The notes below the pieces were generated by a model. That model was given only the letters and a program-made list of their open reading frames with translations. It did no database searches and had not been told where the DNA came from. From NCBI GenBank assembly GCA_963676385.2, contig CAXXMM010000010.1, positions 62,001 to 126,000 on the forward strand: a DNA stretch of 64,000 nt. The letters are read 5' to 3'. The translations under genes and the position numbers were made by a program. Source of the stretch: UBA1422 sp963676385 (GTDB lineage: Bacteria > Bacillota > Clostridia > Peptostreptococcales > Anaerovoracaceae). Positions 1 through 9,422 of the stretch are shown here, one piece after another; position 1 is the stretch's first letter; each line of letters starts with the position of its first letter.

Positions 1-34
1 GACCGAACTCATCATAGGAATATTTGGTGGCAGC
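1..34 (-). pseudogene. start of a second Rhs core fragment, runs off the window
   Basis: Read on the minus strand this stretch translates as AATKYSYDEFG, the same Rhs core motif found in the large Rhs protein (FATKYSYDEFG, bases about 2240-2271). About 27 of 30 bases match and the three visible differences are silent third-position changes. It begins directly after the TAA of the DUF1307-like gene and is in the same frame as that gene, with no start codon of its own in view. This fits an orphan Rhs fragment: a short piece of core followed, beyond the window edge, by another C-terminal tip. Only 34 bases are visible, so its extent is unknown. Confidence 0.6.
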
Positions 35-517
35 TTATTTTACTTTTTTATATCCCACCACCTCAAGCAAACGAATACTTTTTTTTAGGCTCACCCCATT
101 TTCTTCATCGCCGAATACCATTACCCCTTCAATTGCTTCGCCAATTTTCCGACGTTCCATTTTTTCATAATTTACAGATATCGTTTCAATTGCAACATCA
201 TTTTTATAGATGATATCCACTTCAACACCTTCAAGAGTTTTCACCTTTTGAGTTTCTGCTTCTAGTACTTTTTTCGCGTCATCTTTTGTCGTTACCTCTA
301 AACTCGTGTAAGGTATCCTCTTAACTGCGATTACCTTCATCACTTTGTCGCCTTTTGCAAAAAAAGTAATTGTTTTTTCTATTCCAAGCTGCGTCCATTG
401 ATAAGTTTCTTCTTTTTCCTTATTCCTATCATAGCTAGCTATTATCAAAAGTATTGTAATTCCTAATACAATCAAAAAGATGCTTATAATTTTAACAACG
501 TTTTTTCTGCGATACAT
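35..517 (-). CDS. DUF1307/YehR-like membrane-anchored protein
   Basis: 160 residues. Residues about 8-27 form one hydrophobic segment after a basic start (MYRRKNVVK), and the rest is a soluble extracytoplasmic domain. The order GDKVMKVIAVKRIPYTSLEV, then a charged helix, then a VDIIYKNDVAIETISVNYEK stretch resembles the YehR/DUF1307 family. Those proteins are usually lipoproteins, but no lipobox cysteine is present here, so this one would be held by an uncleaved signal anchor. A good ribosome-binding site (aaaggag) precedes the ATG. It lies at the far end of the Rhs locus, right next to an Rhs core fragment, so a role as cargo or immunity partner is possible. Its function is unknown. Confidence 0.6.
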   Translation of the reverse strand: MYRRKNVVKIISIFLIVLGITILLIIASYDRNKEKEETYQWTQLGIEKTITFFAKGDKVMKVIAVKRIPYTSLEVTTKDDAKKVLEAETQKVKTLEGVEVDIIYKNDVAIETISVNYEKMERRKIGEAIEGVMVFGDEENGVSLKKSIRLLEVVGYKKVK

Positions 518-722
518 TATTTACTCTCCTTTTTTCAATCTTGATTAGTTAATATATATCAAGCGTTTACATTTTTGTTTAAATAAAATTAATCTGAAAG
601 CTCTATATTCTCGAAGAGAGTCCCACAATACGAAATTTCACAGCATAAGTTGACTTGGATCCATTCTGGACTGCGTCGAGATTTGTCTAACACATTTAGG
701 CAGTCATATGCATTTCAAACCA

Positions 723-749
723 AAAAGAGCACTAAAAAAATGCTCTTTT
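723..749. terminator. bidirectional hairpin terminator
   Basis: AAAAGAGCA pairs perfectly with TGCTCTTTT across a nine-base A-rich loop, giving A/T tracts on both sides. It lies downstream of the small membrane protein gene on the minus strand and probably ends that transcript. Confidence 0.6.
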
Positions 750-792
750 CATTCAAGTTGTATATTCAAATCTAATTCTAATGTTCATAGGA

Positions 793-858
793 GCCCCTCC
801 CACTCTATACAATTTTCAGTATAGATGCTTGGTAAGTGGGGGGCAAGTCCTTTTTTGT
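793..858 (+). other. compound hairpin followed by T tract
   Basis: An outer stem GCCCCTCCCACT (793-804) pairs, allowing a G-U pair and a bulge, with AGTGGGGGGC (835-844). It encloses a second perfect stem CTATAC/GTATAG (805-810 and 819-824). A run of six or more T follows at about 851-858 on the plus strand. It could be an intrinsic terminator or the end of a small RNA. No gene on the plus strand leads into it, which makes it unexplained. Confidence 0.4.
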
Positions 859-973
859 TTGTTACCAATCAATCGGCCGAAAATGTTATGTGAAATCTCC
901 CGTGATTTGAGATTCTAATTCTATGCAGATGAAGTAGCAATACACAGTGCTCGTTTTTCGACGTATACCAATT

Positions 974-1147
974 TTAAAAGTAATTTGCATATGGTGTTAA
1001 ATATATCGCCCAAATTATTAATATCACAACCCATGCAATTGCAATCGGTTTTTCAGTTTTTTCACGACTCTTCTGGGGTGCAACAACAATATAAATAAGC
1101 CATAGAATTCCAATTAATATGGGTATCCATAACACAATTTTTTCCAT
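974..1147 (-). CDS. small two-helix membrane protein, candidate orphan immunity protein
   Basis: 57 residues from the ATG at 1147, which has a strong ribosome-binding site (aaggag); a longer reading from 1198 lacks one. Two hydrophobic segments (about residues 4-23 and 33-51) flank a short charged loop. It is clearly related to the 54-residue protein at 1431-1595: both start ME(K/R) followed by LW(I/F)P, then (I/V)(L/V)(I/L)G, a WL.Y motif and a second tryptophan/isoleucine-rich helix. Because the relative sits directly after the Rhs tip, this copy may be a spare or displaced immunity gene. No biochemical function can be read from sequence. Confidence 0.55.
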   Translation of the reverse strand: MEKIVLWIPILIGILWLIYIVVAPQKSREKTEKPIAIAWVVILIIWAIYLTPYANYF

Positions 1148-1430
1148 ACTTTTTATCTCCTTTTTCTCCTTACTGCTATGTTTCAAACCTTTTATCACGC
1201 GAAGGTATTATGTGCAAATCGGATTAAGATATGGCAAGCAACACGATGCAAACCAGTATGAATACTAGACCAAATCCATACTTTTCACACGTTACAAATA
1301 CACACACAATATGGTAACGCGCCCCCCAAGTCTTACATCCTATGTCAATCTGTCCCTGCAGCACATTTGAATTTATACCTTAAAATGCTAATTGATTGAC
1401 AGATTCTCTTCTTGCCTCCTATACTAAATT

Positions 1431-1595
1431 TTACAAGTACTGTGCAAAATATATAATTACCGAGAACATTATACATAACCATAAGCACGGGGTAGCTTTG
1501 ACCATATTTTGCCGAGTTTCAAATCTCTTCCGAAACAAGTAGCCCAACCAGACACATCCCAAAACAACTGGGAACCACAAAAAAGCTCTTTCCAA
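1431..1595 (-). CDS. small membrane protein directly after the Rhs tip, candidate immunity protein
   Basis: 54 residues if translation begins at the TTG at 1595, six bases after a GGAGGG ribosome-binding site. An alternative ATG at 1613 overlaps the Rhs stop codon (ATGA) and would add six residues. Two hydrophobic helices (about residues 4-20 and 35-52) surround a basic loop. Position and size match the usual tip-immunity arrangement of polymorphic toxins, and an integral membrane immunity protein would suit a membrane-acting tip. It is paralogous to the gene at 974-1147. The immunity role is inference from position. Confidence 0.55.
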   Translation of the reverse strand: MERAFLWFPVVLGCVWLGYLFRKRFETRQNMVKATPCLWLCIMFSVIIYFAQYL

Positions 1596-1609
1596 CTTTA
1601 TCCCTCCAA

Positions 1610-4600
1610 TCATTTATTCCATTTTATGCTTTTATCATACACAACTGCCTTTATTCTCGTCTTATCTTTCCATCCTATAACCGGCCCCCGCTCTCCATAG
1701 GCACGGATTGCCACTTTATAATGAACTTTATTTAATTTTAAATATATATTGACTTTAGCTCCTTTCCCATGATCATAGTAGTCTAAAGTATATTCTGCCG
1801 CCCCCATTGCCGACGTAACAGTCACCGCCGCCGCCACTGAAATCCCAGCAGAAGGAATAGCTCCAGCAGCCCCAAGCCAAGCTATCATTGTATCAACAAA
1901 ACCTGTATATACACCTGTTGCCCATTTTATCTTTCTTATATCCTTATCACTAAAAGATACAATAAATTTATATCTGTGATTATCAAGATTTTTTACTGAA
2001 TATGATACATGCCCACTGGGATCCACATAGTTCACCGGATTGTTCGCACAGTATGCGTAAAGCTGCCAGGTGTCGGGGTCTTTTGTCACTCCCCTGTAGG
2101 TGTCTTCCGAAAGGAACCTGCCTGTGTTCGGGTCATAGTATCTGGCGTTCAGGTAGTACTGACCCGAGGACCAGTCGTAGATTCCACCGGTATAGCATAT
2201 TTCGTTGGCAAAGGTGTAGCTCCCGTCCACGGTAGTCTGTCCAAATTCGTCATAGGAATATTTGGTGGCAAATCCACCAGATTCGTTCAGGATGCTGGCC
2301 GTACTGTTTCGGATGTCCTTGTTATAGAGATAATAGGAGATATCCGAAGAAGTGTATCTGGCGGAGTCAATGGTGCTGCCAACCGGAGTCAGGAGATTCT
2401 GGCTGGTTTTGGTGTCGGAATCGTCTGTAGTATATAGTACATTGCTGCCTTGATAGAAATAGTTGGACAGGGTGTCGTTTTCATCTTTGGTGATACGCTG
2501 CCCACTCCCATTATAGGCGTTTGTCTGGGTCAGGGTATCTTCCGTTCCAACCTGGATGCTTGTTCCTGCAAGCAAACTATCCACGGTATAGGTGTTGCTT
2601 ACATCCGTCTCCACACTCCCTTTAGTTTCATTGTCCTGAGTCAAATTACCCTTGACATCATAAGTATAAGCGGTAGACGCCACTTGTTGGAACTGACCGT
2701 TCACCTTGTTCTTTTCAACCATCGAAGTCAACTGGTTAAGCCCGTTATAAACATATTCGTTACGTGTGGTAGCAGTTTCTTTTGAGAGTCGGTTTCCGGC
2801 ATTGTCGTAAGTGTAATTGGTTGTTCCCGTGGTCTGTCCCTGCGTCGTCTGAACCGTTATCAGCCTGTTTAAGTTATCGTAACTATAACCCTTTGTAGTG
2901 CTTCCGTCAACTTCTGATGTGATATTGGAATTGGGATCATAGGTCAAGGTGAAACTCTCTAAAGTTGTTGTTCCTTTGACATACTGCATGGTAAGAACAC
3001 GGCCAAAACTATCATACGTATAGCTTCGCTGGATAATATTTGCTCCCGAACCGGTGAAATCAGATCTGTCACTAATTGCTGAAATCTCGCCAAAAGCGTT
3101 GTTATACGTGTAACTTCGAAGTGTCTTGTCTGTGGTCCCCACTTTGGCTACTACTGTAGTAATTCGGCCATTGGAATCATAGTTGTATTTCAGGCCTTTA
3201 ACCTCATCGGCTGTGTTCAGTGGGTAGGTTATTTCCGTAACCTGTCCCGATGCATTGTATAAGTAACTGGTTCTATGGCTGTCCTTATCAGCAGTAGTTG
3301 GGATTGCTTCCTGATTCAATGCAATTGCGCCAGTCATACGTCCCAATCCATTATATTCGTAGAAAGCATAGTAATATGCTGCCATTTCACCGGAACTATT
3401 GAGCATATAGTCGGTTTCGTCGGAAAGTTGATTATCGCTATTATAGTTGTAAATCACTCTGGTCTGAATAACTGGACTGCCACTTACCATTTTAGAAGTT
3501 GTAACCTCTGTCAACAACCCTTTGTCGTTATATTCGTATGATTTAAACGAATTATCTTTGTAGGTCTCTTTGATTAAACGCCCTTGACTGTCATAATCAA
3601 ATGTTGTTTGTATGTTGGTGGTGGTCGTTCCTGTGCGGGTCAGTATTGTATTTCCTGCGGCGTCAACAACTTGAGTAGTTGCTGTGCCTCCTGCATCTGT
3701 GCATGTGGTTGTAAATTGATCCGGATAGGTTACATTAGTTTGAATACCTCCACTTTGAAGTTCCCCATTGCCATTCAAAACCGCATTTTCTGTAACACTG
3801 GTCACTTTGTCCATTGAATCGTAGGTGTAGTAGGTAATAACACCTTTTCCATCAATCTCGGCCTTCACTTTGCCATTATCATAATACATTGTTCTTGTCA
3901 AAATAGAGTTTGCAGCAGATTTGTAGGTTGCAACATTGTTATCAATTGTTATGGTTGGATTTTGTATGGTCGCAAACTGGTTGCCCTTTTCATCATAAAG
4001 AGTCATGGATGCCCGATCTCCCGAAACGCTTGGAGTAAGTTCAAGCACTTGATTGCCACTTTGATCATACTTGTAGTATTTTGTAACTCCTTCAGAATCT
4101 TCCTTCACCAGATGCCCCTTGCCATCGGTCCATTTTACTGTGGTTTTCCCATTATCTGTGGTTGTCTCCTTATAGGCGATGGCAACTGCAGACGTATCCA
4201 ACTTGTCCGGGAAGGTCATACTGTATTCATAGTCATATGATGTTGTTGTACTTCCTCCCGAAAGACTGCCGCTTGTAATGGTTTTTCCCGTTTCACGGTT
4301 CAGCGAGTCGAACGTATAGGCTGTTGTAATTCCCATTCCGTCCGTGGTGCTTGTCAGACTCCCATTTTTGTTATAAGAAGAAGTGGTTGTTTTTGTCTGA
4401 GAATCCTGGGTAATCGCAACGGATATGGCCCGACCAAGATAATCGTAACAGTAAGTTGTTGTTTTGCCATCCAAGCCAACTTCTGAAAGAATCCGCCCCA
4501 TGGCATCATAGGTTGAAGTTGTGGCATCGCTAGTTAAGACTGTTTCTCCATCGTTGTCTAGGGTTTCAGTCCCAACTGCTTTTTGGCAACCTTCTCCATC

Positions 4601-7600
4601 AAGTTTTGCTGTTGAGTTTTCAATATTTTCGCCTTCCTTTTCAACGCTGGTTTGGACCTCCAGTACTTCCGAATTGGCTGCCTCTATATATTGATAACTT
4701 GTATCGGTCACACCATCGGTGCCGGTCGTTTCTGGTGCCAGATCGCTTATTTCATTAGTGACTCTCCCGGCATCATCGTAGGTATATGTGGTTGCCTCCT
4801 CCGCTGTTCCATTAACCAGCGTTGCCTCCTGCGTTGGCAAATTGGGATTATCAGAGTCAGTATAGGCATACACCGTCGAATCCGTTTTTGACACTCCGTT
4901 AATCGTAACCGCATCCACCGAAGATGTCACATTTTCATCCGCATTGTAAGCGATTGTGGTCGTCTCAATCTTTGGTTGAGATGGAAATGCCACGGTTCCT
5001 GTGCCCAGATCCAAGGTCTCATAAAACCTCTGGGAAGTCTTTTGTGTCACCAATAGTGGGTGGTTTGAGAATGTGTATTCATACTGAGTTGTGATGCCCG
5101 AGGCGTCAGTGGTGGTCAATATTTTGCCTGTACTGTTGTCAAGCACAGCTTGCTCGGTATAGAAAACAGAACTTCCAAGTTTTTTGGTGACGGTGTTGAT
5201 GGTATTGCCATTGCCATCAGTTGTGTATCCAATCTGATAATATTCATTATTTGGATAGGTTATTTTTGTAGCGTTGCCATTTGTATACTCAACGGAATAC
5301 GTGTTTTGCTCTCCATCTTTAATAAGGTTCAACAGTCCAGAATTTGTATCGTAACCATAATTAAAGACAATATTATCTGTTGTGCCACCGCCGGTGAACC
5401 CCCCTTCGCTGAAGGTGACCGAAGACAACTGACCCTCTGAAGTAACGCTGTAGGTACGCTCCGTCAAATCTGGAAGGACAATTTTAGATAAAGTATATGG
5501 GCTAGTCTGAGAATAAGTCATCTCAATTGTCTTTTCAGCATCACCTATGCTATTGAGTGAAATCACATTTGCCAGTCTGCCACGGCTGTCATATTCATAT
5601 CTCAATGCAATACCCGTTGGTTTGGTGGCTTTTATAAGTTGCCCATAGGTGTTGAAATCATATGTCGTCTCATCTTTGGTCTCTATTCTATACTTGACAT
5701 CGTTGTCTAAAGCCGCATTCACTGTCAAAACATAGTCCAAGGTCTGATCGCATTTATATGCCCCACCTGCAACTTGGCTAAAGGTATAACTTGTGCCATC
5801 GCCCTGGCGGAAATATATAACACCATCGCTCCCGGTATATAGCTCCATATGATAAGAGTCTGACCATCCTTTTCCAAGCATGCCGGTATTTGCTGACTGA
5901 CTATTGTAGGTTCTGGTTAGGCCATAGTCGAAGTCCCCATTGGCTAGAGTATAATCTTGCTGTGTATATCCCAAATTGCCGAATCGTTTTTCAATATATC
6001 CGTTTCCGGATGGGGTACCAAAGGTAAAATAGTCCATATATGACTGCTGACCGATTCCTGAACTAAATTCAGAGATGGGCTTTTGGGTTCCAGACAGAGC
6101 ACTTGAGGCAACATTGGAAGTGACCTCATCCCCATAAATATTTTTCTTGATGACCTTTACCTTGTAATAATAGGTGCCGGATCCGCCAACGCTCATGTCA
6201 ACATAATATGAGGTTTTTAAATCTGCTGCCAAAAGCGTGCTGCTATCCATAGTAAAATCTGCGGTCGTTCCGCGATAGACTTTGTAGTATACCTGAGATG
6301 GAATCGTTGTGGGTGGATTCCAGTGAATGAGATTTTTACCGTAGTAATTGACAAGGCTTACATCCCCAAGGTAGTTGTTGCTATCCAGTACAATCCCGTC
6401 ATCCATGTAATATGAAATATTCTCCGACTCCACAGAATTACCTGCCTTGTCCACCGCCTTTATTTTTATAACGTGTTGACCTTCACTTGTGATTGCATTA
6501 AGGGGCAAGGTGAAGCTACCTGAAGCGGTTGTCGCCATTTGTTTGTACGCTCCATTGTCCACTTTATACTGGACACTAGCTAAATTAGCTTCCGTAATTG
6601 CTCCCCAAGTAATGGTTGGATTTGTGGTTGTCGTGGGTGTTGATGAAGTTGTTGCCGGACTGACGCTTACGCTTCCAAGTACAGGGGCAGAATTATCCCA
6701 TGTATATGTGACGGCAGGCATTGCTGCTTGATTACCAACTTGGTCCATCACCTTAAAATAAATGTTGTATGAACCTTCTTGTGGAATATGAATTGCCGCA
6801 CTAACGCTGGTAAGCCCACCTATCGTCGAAGTAACTGGGGACGGTAACGCCGCATATGTCAATGCTGCAGTACTGTTCACCTGCCTTATGGCATAGGTAA
6901 TCCCTGACGTATTTAGGCCTGAGTATGTGTCAACCATATCATTTAGCTTAAAGACAGGGTTTGCGTTACTAGAATAACCGGGGAGCGGAATCGCCGTTCC
7001 TAACGTGGCGTTTGTATAAGCTGTAACCGATCCCACAGTAGGCAAGGAACTATCAATATATACTTTATGCCCGGTAATGGTTTTCTGATTTCCCATTTTG
7101 TCTTTGACACTAACGGTTATGGAGTTTGCACCCGGTGTTGTCACTTTATATTGGTTGCTTTGTGATAAGTTGCTTACCGCACCATTGAATCGATAACTGC
7201 TGGTATCAATCCCCGAATTTGCATCTGTACCAGTAGCTGTTAAGGTTGCTTCTCCCTTGACCCAATTGGTTGAGCTTGCAGGCGTCACCGTTAGTGCCGA
7301 TGGAGCAGTATTGTCATAATAGTAATTTACGGTGGCTGTTGTATAGTTGCCTGATTTATCCACAGCACGCAATTTAATCGCATTTGATCCGGATACAACC
7401 TTGCCAGTGGGCACTGTGTAGCTCCCGGATTTTGACGAACTAATCTTTGTATATGAACCGCTTCCAATAGCATATTGGATTTCTTTGAAATGTTTGTCGC
7501 TTGCAACCCAAGTTAATGTTGGTGTACTGTCTTTTGTATAGTTGCTGCTGCTTGTGCTAGGCGATACCGTAAAGGATGATATCGTTGGATCCAATGTATC

Positions 7601-9196
7601 CGGGGCATACTCTATACTCAGGCATGGGTAGTATGAAGTTGAAATAGATGGATGATCGGAAGAATAAAACCAATTATAGTCGTCGATGTCTTCATCGGTG
7701 TATTTAATCATATAACCATTGTTGTCACCTGTGTCATACCAATCTTCCACTGATGACTCCACATTGAAAGTATATTTGTAATATCCTCCGCTTGAGGTTA
7801 CCGTACCGATTGAAAGATAATCGTTGCTTGTTGGTCTGTTTCCCCAATCGATGGTCGATGCATGCCAGACACTTCCCGGCTGGTAGATTTTCATTTGGTG
7901 ATATGTACTAGTCCCGGAAACAAGATATCCAATGAAATCTCCTCCGGTGATATCATTGAGATCCGTATCGATTGAAGGGCGATTGACAAAATCAACATAA
8001 CCTCGGCACGAGGCGCCTTCAGTCTCTCCGATTTTGATATATGAGGATGTATAATGATCCCCGGAATCATCTCCACTATGAATATATGTTTCTATTATAT
8101 TGTCTTGAGATCGAGTGGTTTTTACGGTCGGATCTAATATTACAGGATATACTCTCTCCGGATCATTCATCCATTTGGAGTCCGGGGTCAAGGTCAAGAT
8201 GTAGCCTTGGGTGGTTTTTTCAAGAGCAACTCCAATGTCAAAACTCTCCTCCGGAAGGGTGTTGCTATCCAGCATCAAGGGAGTTGGAATCGTAAAAACA
8301 ACGTCTCCTTTTTCATTGGAGAAGGTAACGCTATTATCTTCCGTAATTTTTCCTATAAGGTCTCCTGCATTAATCAGGTAGCTGATGCTTTCAAATCCTT
8401 TAGGGGAGTTGATAACCAAATTTTCTTTGAGTTTGTCCGGCGTTACAGTAACTGCAACGTCTACATTTTTTATGACGTTTTTATATGTTGCTGTTGAAAA
8501 GAGGTTGGGAAGAGCGGTCATTTGATCGTCATGAGAGAGTTTGGAAATGTCAGGCTGTTTGTCTTTGACCAAATCAGCAGTTGGTATTTCTGTTTCATCA
8601 AGGGTTTTCTTTGTCGCTTTGTTTAAAAAATCCGAAGTATAATCCTTGGAATTTCCGAGAATATTCCAAGAAATGGAATCATCGCCATCGGTGATTTTTG
8701 CCAGATAAGAAGAAGATAGGTCAATAATGGCAGACTTTGAGTCACCACTGGCAGGAACAAGGATGTCTGGTGTGGCGGTTTCGGAAAGGGACACGTTTAG
8801 ATCACTGGACGTTGGGCCATAGAGCCCCTTTTCCTTGTCTTTCAACACGAGTCTACTATCAATATCCTGCCATACACCATTTTCGTCCTTATAGTGGATT
8901 TTTTCCGGATAACTAACCGCAATAGCTGTGCCATCACTTTGGACGAAATGCTTTTCGTACTCACCACGTTTTGATGTGAGTTCATCCTCAATTTGTATGG
9001 TCCCTTTATAATCAGGATCATATTTTATTCCACTTTCGGCCTCAATGGAATCAACTGATGTATCTTCAGTTGCCACAACCGGTTGAGTCGCATCTTCTGT
9101 GTTGGCATATCCGAACACATAAGACGGAAAACTGGTAACCACAAGAGCGGCTACCAGTAATATAACGAAGCTTTTTCGATATCGTTTCTTATTCAT
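1610..9196 (-). CDS. giant secreted Rhs/YD-repeat protein with C-terminal toxin-like tip
   Basis: 2528 residues. A signal peptide (about 1-32, basic then hydrophobic, ending near FGYA) sends it across the membrane. A DNRLRE-like region follows (about 365-540), then several Ig-like repeats (about 540-920), a fibronectin-III-like domain (about 930-1020), and the YD-repeat shell from about residue 1050. The Rhs core ends with YYDPNTGRFLSED and NPVNYVDPSG near residue 2395. The last 133 residues (bases about 1610-2011) are a distinct tip with a glycine/alanine-rich hydrophobic stretch (AWLGAAGAIPSAGISVAAAV) followed by a basic beta-rich end. Such proteins encapsulate and deliver variable tips in contact-dependent competition. 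The membrane-inserting nature of this tip is inference. The reading frame is intact over 7.6 kb. Confidence 0.9.
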   Translation of the reverse strand: MNKKRYRKSFVILLVAALVVTSFPSYVFGYANTEDATQPVVATEDTSVDSIEAESGIKYDPDYKGTIQIEDELTSKRGEYEKHFVQSDGTAIAVSYPEKIHYKDENGVWQDIDSRLVLKDKEKGLYGPTSSDLNVSLSETATPDILVPASGDSKSAIIDLSSSYLAKITDGDDSISWNILGNSKDYTSDFLNKATKKTLDETEIPTADLVKDKQPDISKLSHDDQMTALPNLFSTATYKNVIKNVDVAVTVTPDKLKENLVINSPKGFESISYLINAGDLIGKITEDNSVTFSNEKGDVVFTIPTPLMLDSNTLPEESFDIGVALEKTTQGYILTLTPDSKWMNDPERVYPVILDPTVKTTRSQDNIIETYIHSGDDSGDHYTSSYIKIGETEGASCRGYVDFVNRPSIDTDLNDITGGDFIGYLVSGTSTYHQMKIYQPGSVWHASTIDWGNRPTSNDYLSIGTVTSSGGYYKYTFNVESSVEDWYDTGDNNGYMIKYTDEDIDDYNWFYSSDHPSISTSYYPCLSIEYAPDTLDPTISSFTVSPSTSSSNYTKDSTPTLTWVASDKHFKEIQYAIGSGSYTKISSSKSGSYTVPTGKVVSGSNAIKLRAVDKSGNYTTATVNYYYDNTAPSALTVTPASSTNWVKGEATLTATGTDANSGIDTSSYRFNGAVSNLSQSNQYKVTTPGANSITVSVKDKMGNQKTITGHKVYIDSSLPTVGSVTAYTNATLGTAIPLPGYSSNANPVFKLNDMVDTYSGLNTSGITYAIRQVNSTAALTYAALPSPVTSTIGGLTSVSAAIHIPQEGSYNIYFKVMDQVGNQAAMPAVTYTWDNSAPVLGSVSVSPATTSSTPTTTTNPTITWGAITEANLASVQYKVDNGAYKQMATTASGSFTLPLNAITSEGQHVIKIKAVDKAGNSVESENISYYMDDGIVLDSNNYLGDVSLVNYYGKNLIHWNPPTTIPSQVYYKVYRGTTADFTMDSSTLLAADLKTSYYVDMSVGGSGTYYYKVKVIKKNIYGDEVTSNVASSALSGTQKPISEFSSGIGQQSYMDYFTFGTPSGNGYIEKRFGNLGYTQQDYTLANGDFDYGLTRTYNSQSANTGMLGKGWSDSYHMELYTGSDGVIYFRQGDGTSYTFSQVAGGAYKCDQTLDYVLTVNAALDNDVKYRIETKDETTYDFNTYGQLIKATKPTGIALRYEYDSRGRLANVISLNSIGDAEKTIEMTYSQTSPYTLSKIVLPDLTERTYSVTSEGQLSSVTFSEGGFTGGGTTDNIVFNYGYDTNSGLLNLIKDGEQNTYSVEYTNGNATKITYPNNEYYQIGYTTDGNGNTINTVTKKLGSSVFYTEQAVLDNSTGKILTTTDASGITTQYEYTFSNHPLLVTQKTSQRFYETLDLGTGTVAFPSQPKIETTTIAYNADENVTSSVDAVTINGVSKTDSTVYAYTDSDNPNLPTQEATLVNGTAEEATTYTYDDAGRVTNEISDLAPETTGTDGVTDTSYQYIEAANSEVLEVQTSVEKEGENIENSTAKLDGEGCQKAVGTETLDNDGETVLTSDATTSTYDAMGRILSEVGLDGKTTTYCYDYLGRAISVAITQDSQTKTTTSSYNKNGSLTSTTDGMGITTAYTFDSLNRETGKTITSGSLSGGSTTTSYDYEYSMTFPDKLDTSAVAIAYKETTTDNGKTTVKWTDGKGHLVKEDSEGVTKYYKYDQSGNQVLELTPSVSGDRASMTLYDEKGNQFATIQNPTITIDNNVATYKSAANSILTRTMYYDNGKVKAEIDGKGVITYYTYDSMDKVTSVTENAVLNGNGELQSGGIQTNVTYPDQFTTTCTDAGGTATTQVVDAAGNTILTRTGTTTTNIQTTFDYDSQGRLIKETYKDNSFKSYEYNDKGLLTEVTTSKMVSGSPVIQTRVIYNYNSDNQLSDETDYMLNSSGEMAAYYYAFYEYNGLGRMTGAIALNQEAIPTTADKDSHRTSYLYNASGQVTEITYPLNTADEVKGLKYNYDSNGRITTVVAKVGTTDKTLRSYTYNNAFGEISAISDRSDFTGSGANIIQRSYTYDSFGRVLTMQYVKGTTTLESFTLTYDPNSNITSEVDGSTTKGYSYDNLNRLITVQTTQGQTTGTTNYTYDNAGNRLSKETATTRNEYVYNGLNQLTSMVEKNKVNGQFQQVASTAYTYDVKGNLTQDNETKGSVETDVSNTYTVDSLLAGTSIQVGTEDTLTQTNAYNGSGQRITKDENDTLSNYFYQGSNVLYTTDDSDTKTSQNLLTPVGSTIDSARYTSSDISYYLYNKDIRNSTASILNESGGFATKYSYDEFGQTTVDGSYTFANEICYTGGIYDWSSGQYYLNARYYDPNTGRFLSEDTYRGVTKDPDTWQLYAYCANNPVNYVDPSGHVSYSVKNLDNHRYKFIVSFSDKDIRKIKWATGVYTGFVDTMIAWLGAAGAIPSAGISVAAAVTVTSAMGAAEYTLDYYDHGKGAKVNIYLKLNKVHYKVAIRAYGERGPVIGWKDKTRIKAVVYDKSIKWNK

Positions 9197-9422
9197 AATA
9201 TCTTCCCCTCATCACGCCCTGCAAAGAGCCCAATAAATATACTTTAATGGAATTATATATCCAAATAAGAATTAAATGCAATATCTTTTTTCAATTTTCA
9301 GATTAATTTAAGCGATGGGTGATGTTTTTCTTTGGCCATTCAGTTTCCCTCGCATACCAACATGGTTCCGGAATAACTTCTGTGATATAATATTGTCGTT
9401 CTAACTTGAAGGGAGGATGAAA

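Larger units (their letters stand above)
518..973. other. non-coding stretch between the DUF1307-like gene and the small membrane gene
   Basis: No supported gene. It holds two hairpins listed separately (723-749 and 793-858). The remainder is AT-rich with no recognisable remnant of a coding sequence or tRNA. Confidence 0.5.

Noticed and set aside
2002..5440. Several plus-strand open frames inside the rhs gene
   Set aside because: They are antisense shadows with no ribosome-binding sites or family features; the minus-strand Rhs frame explains the open frames.
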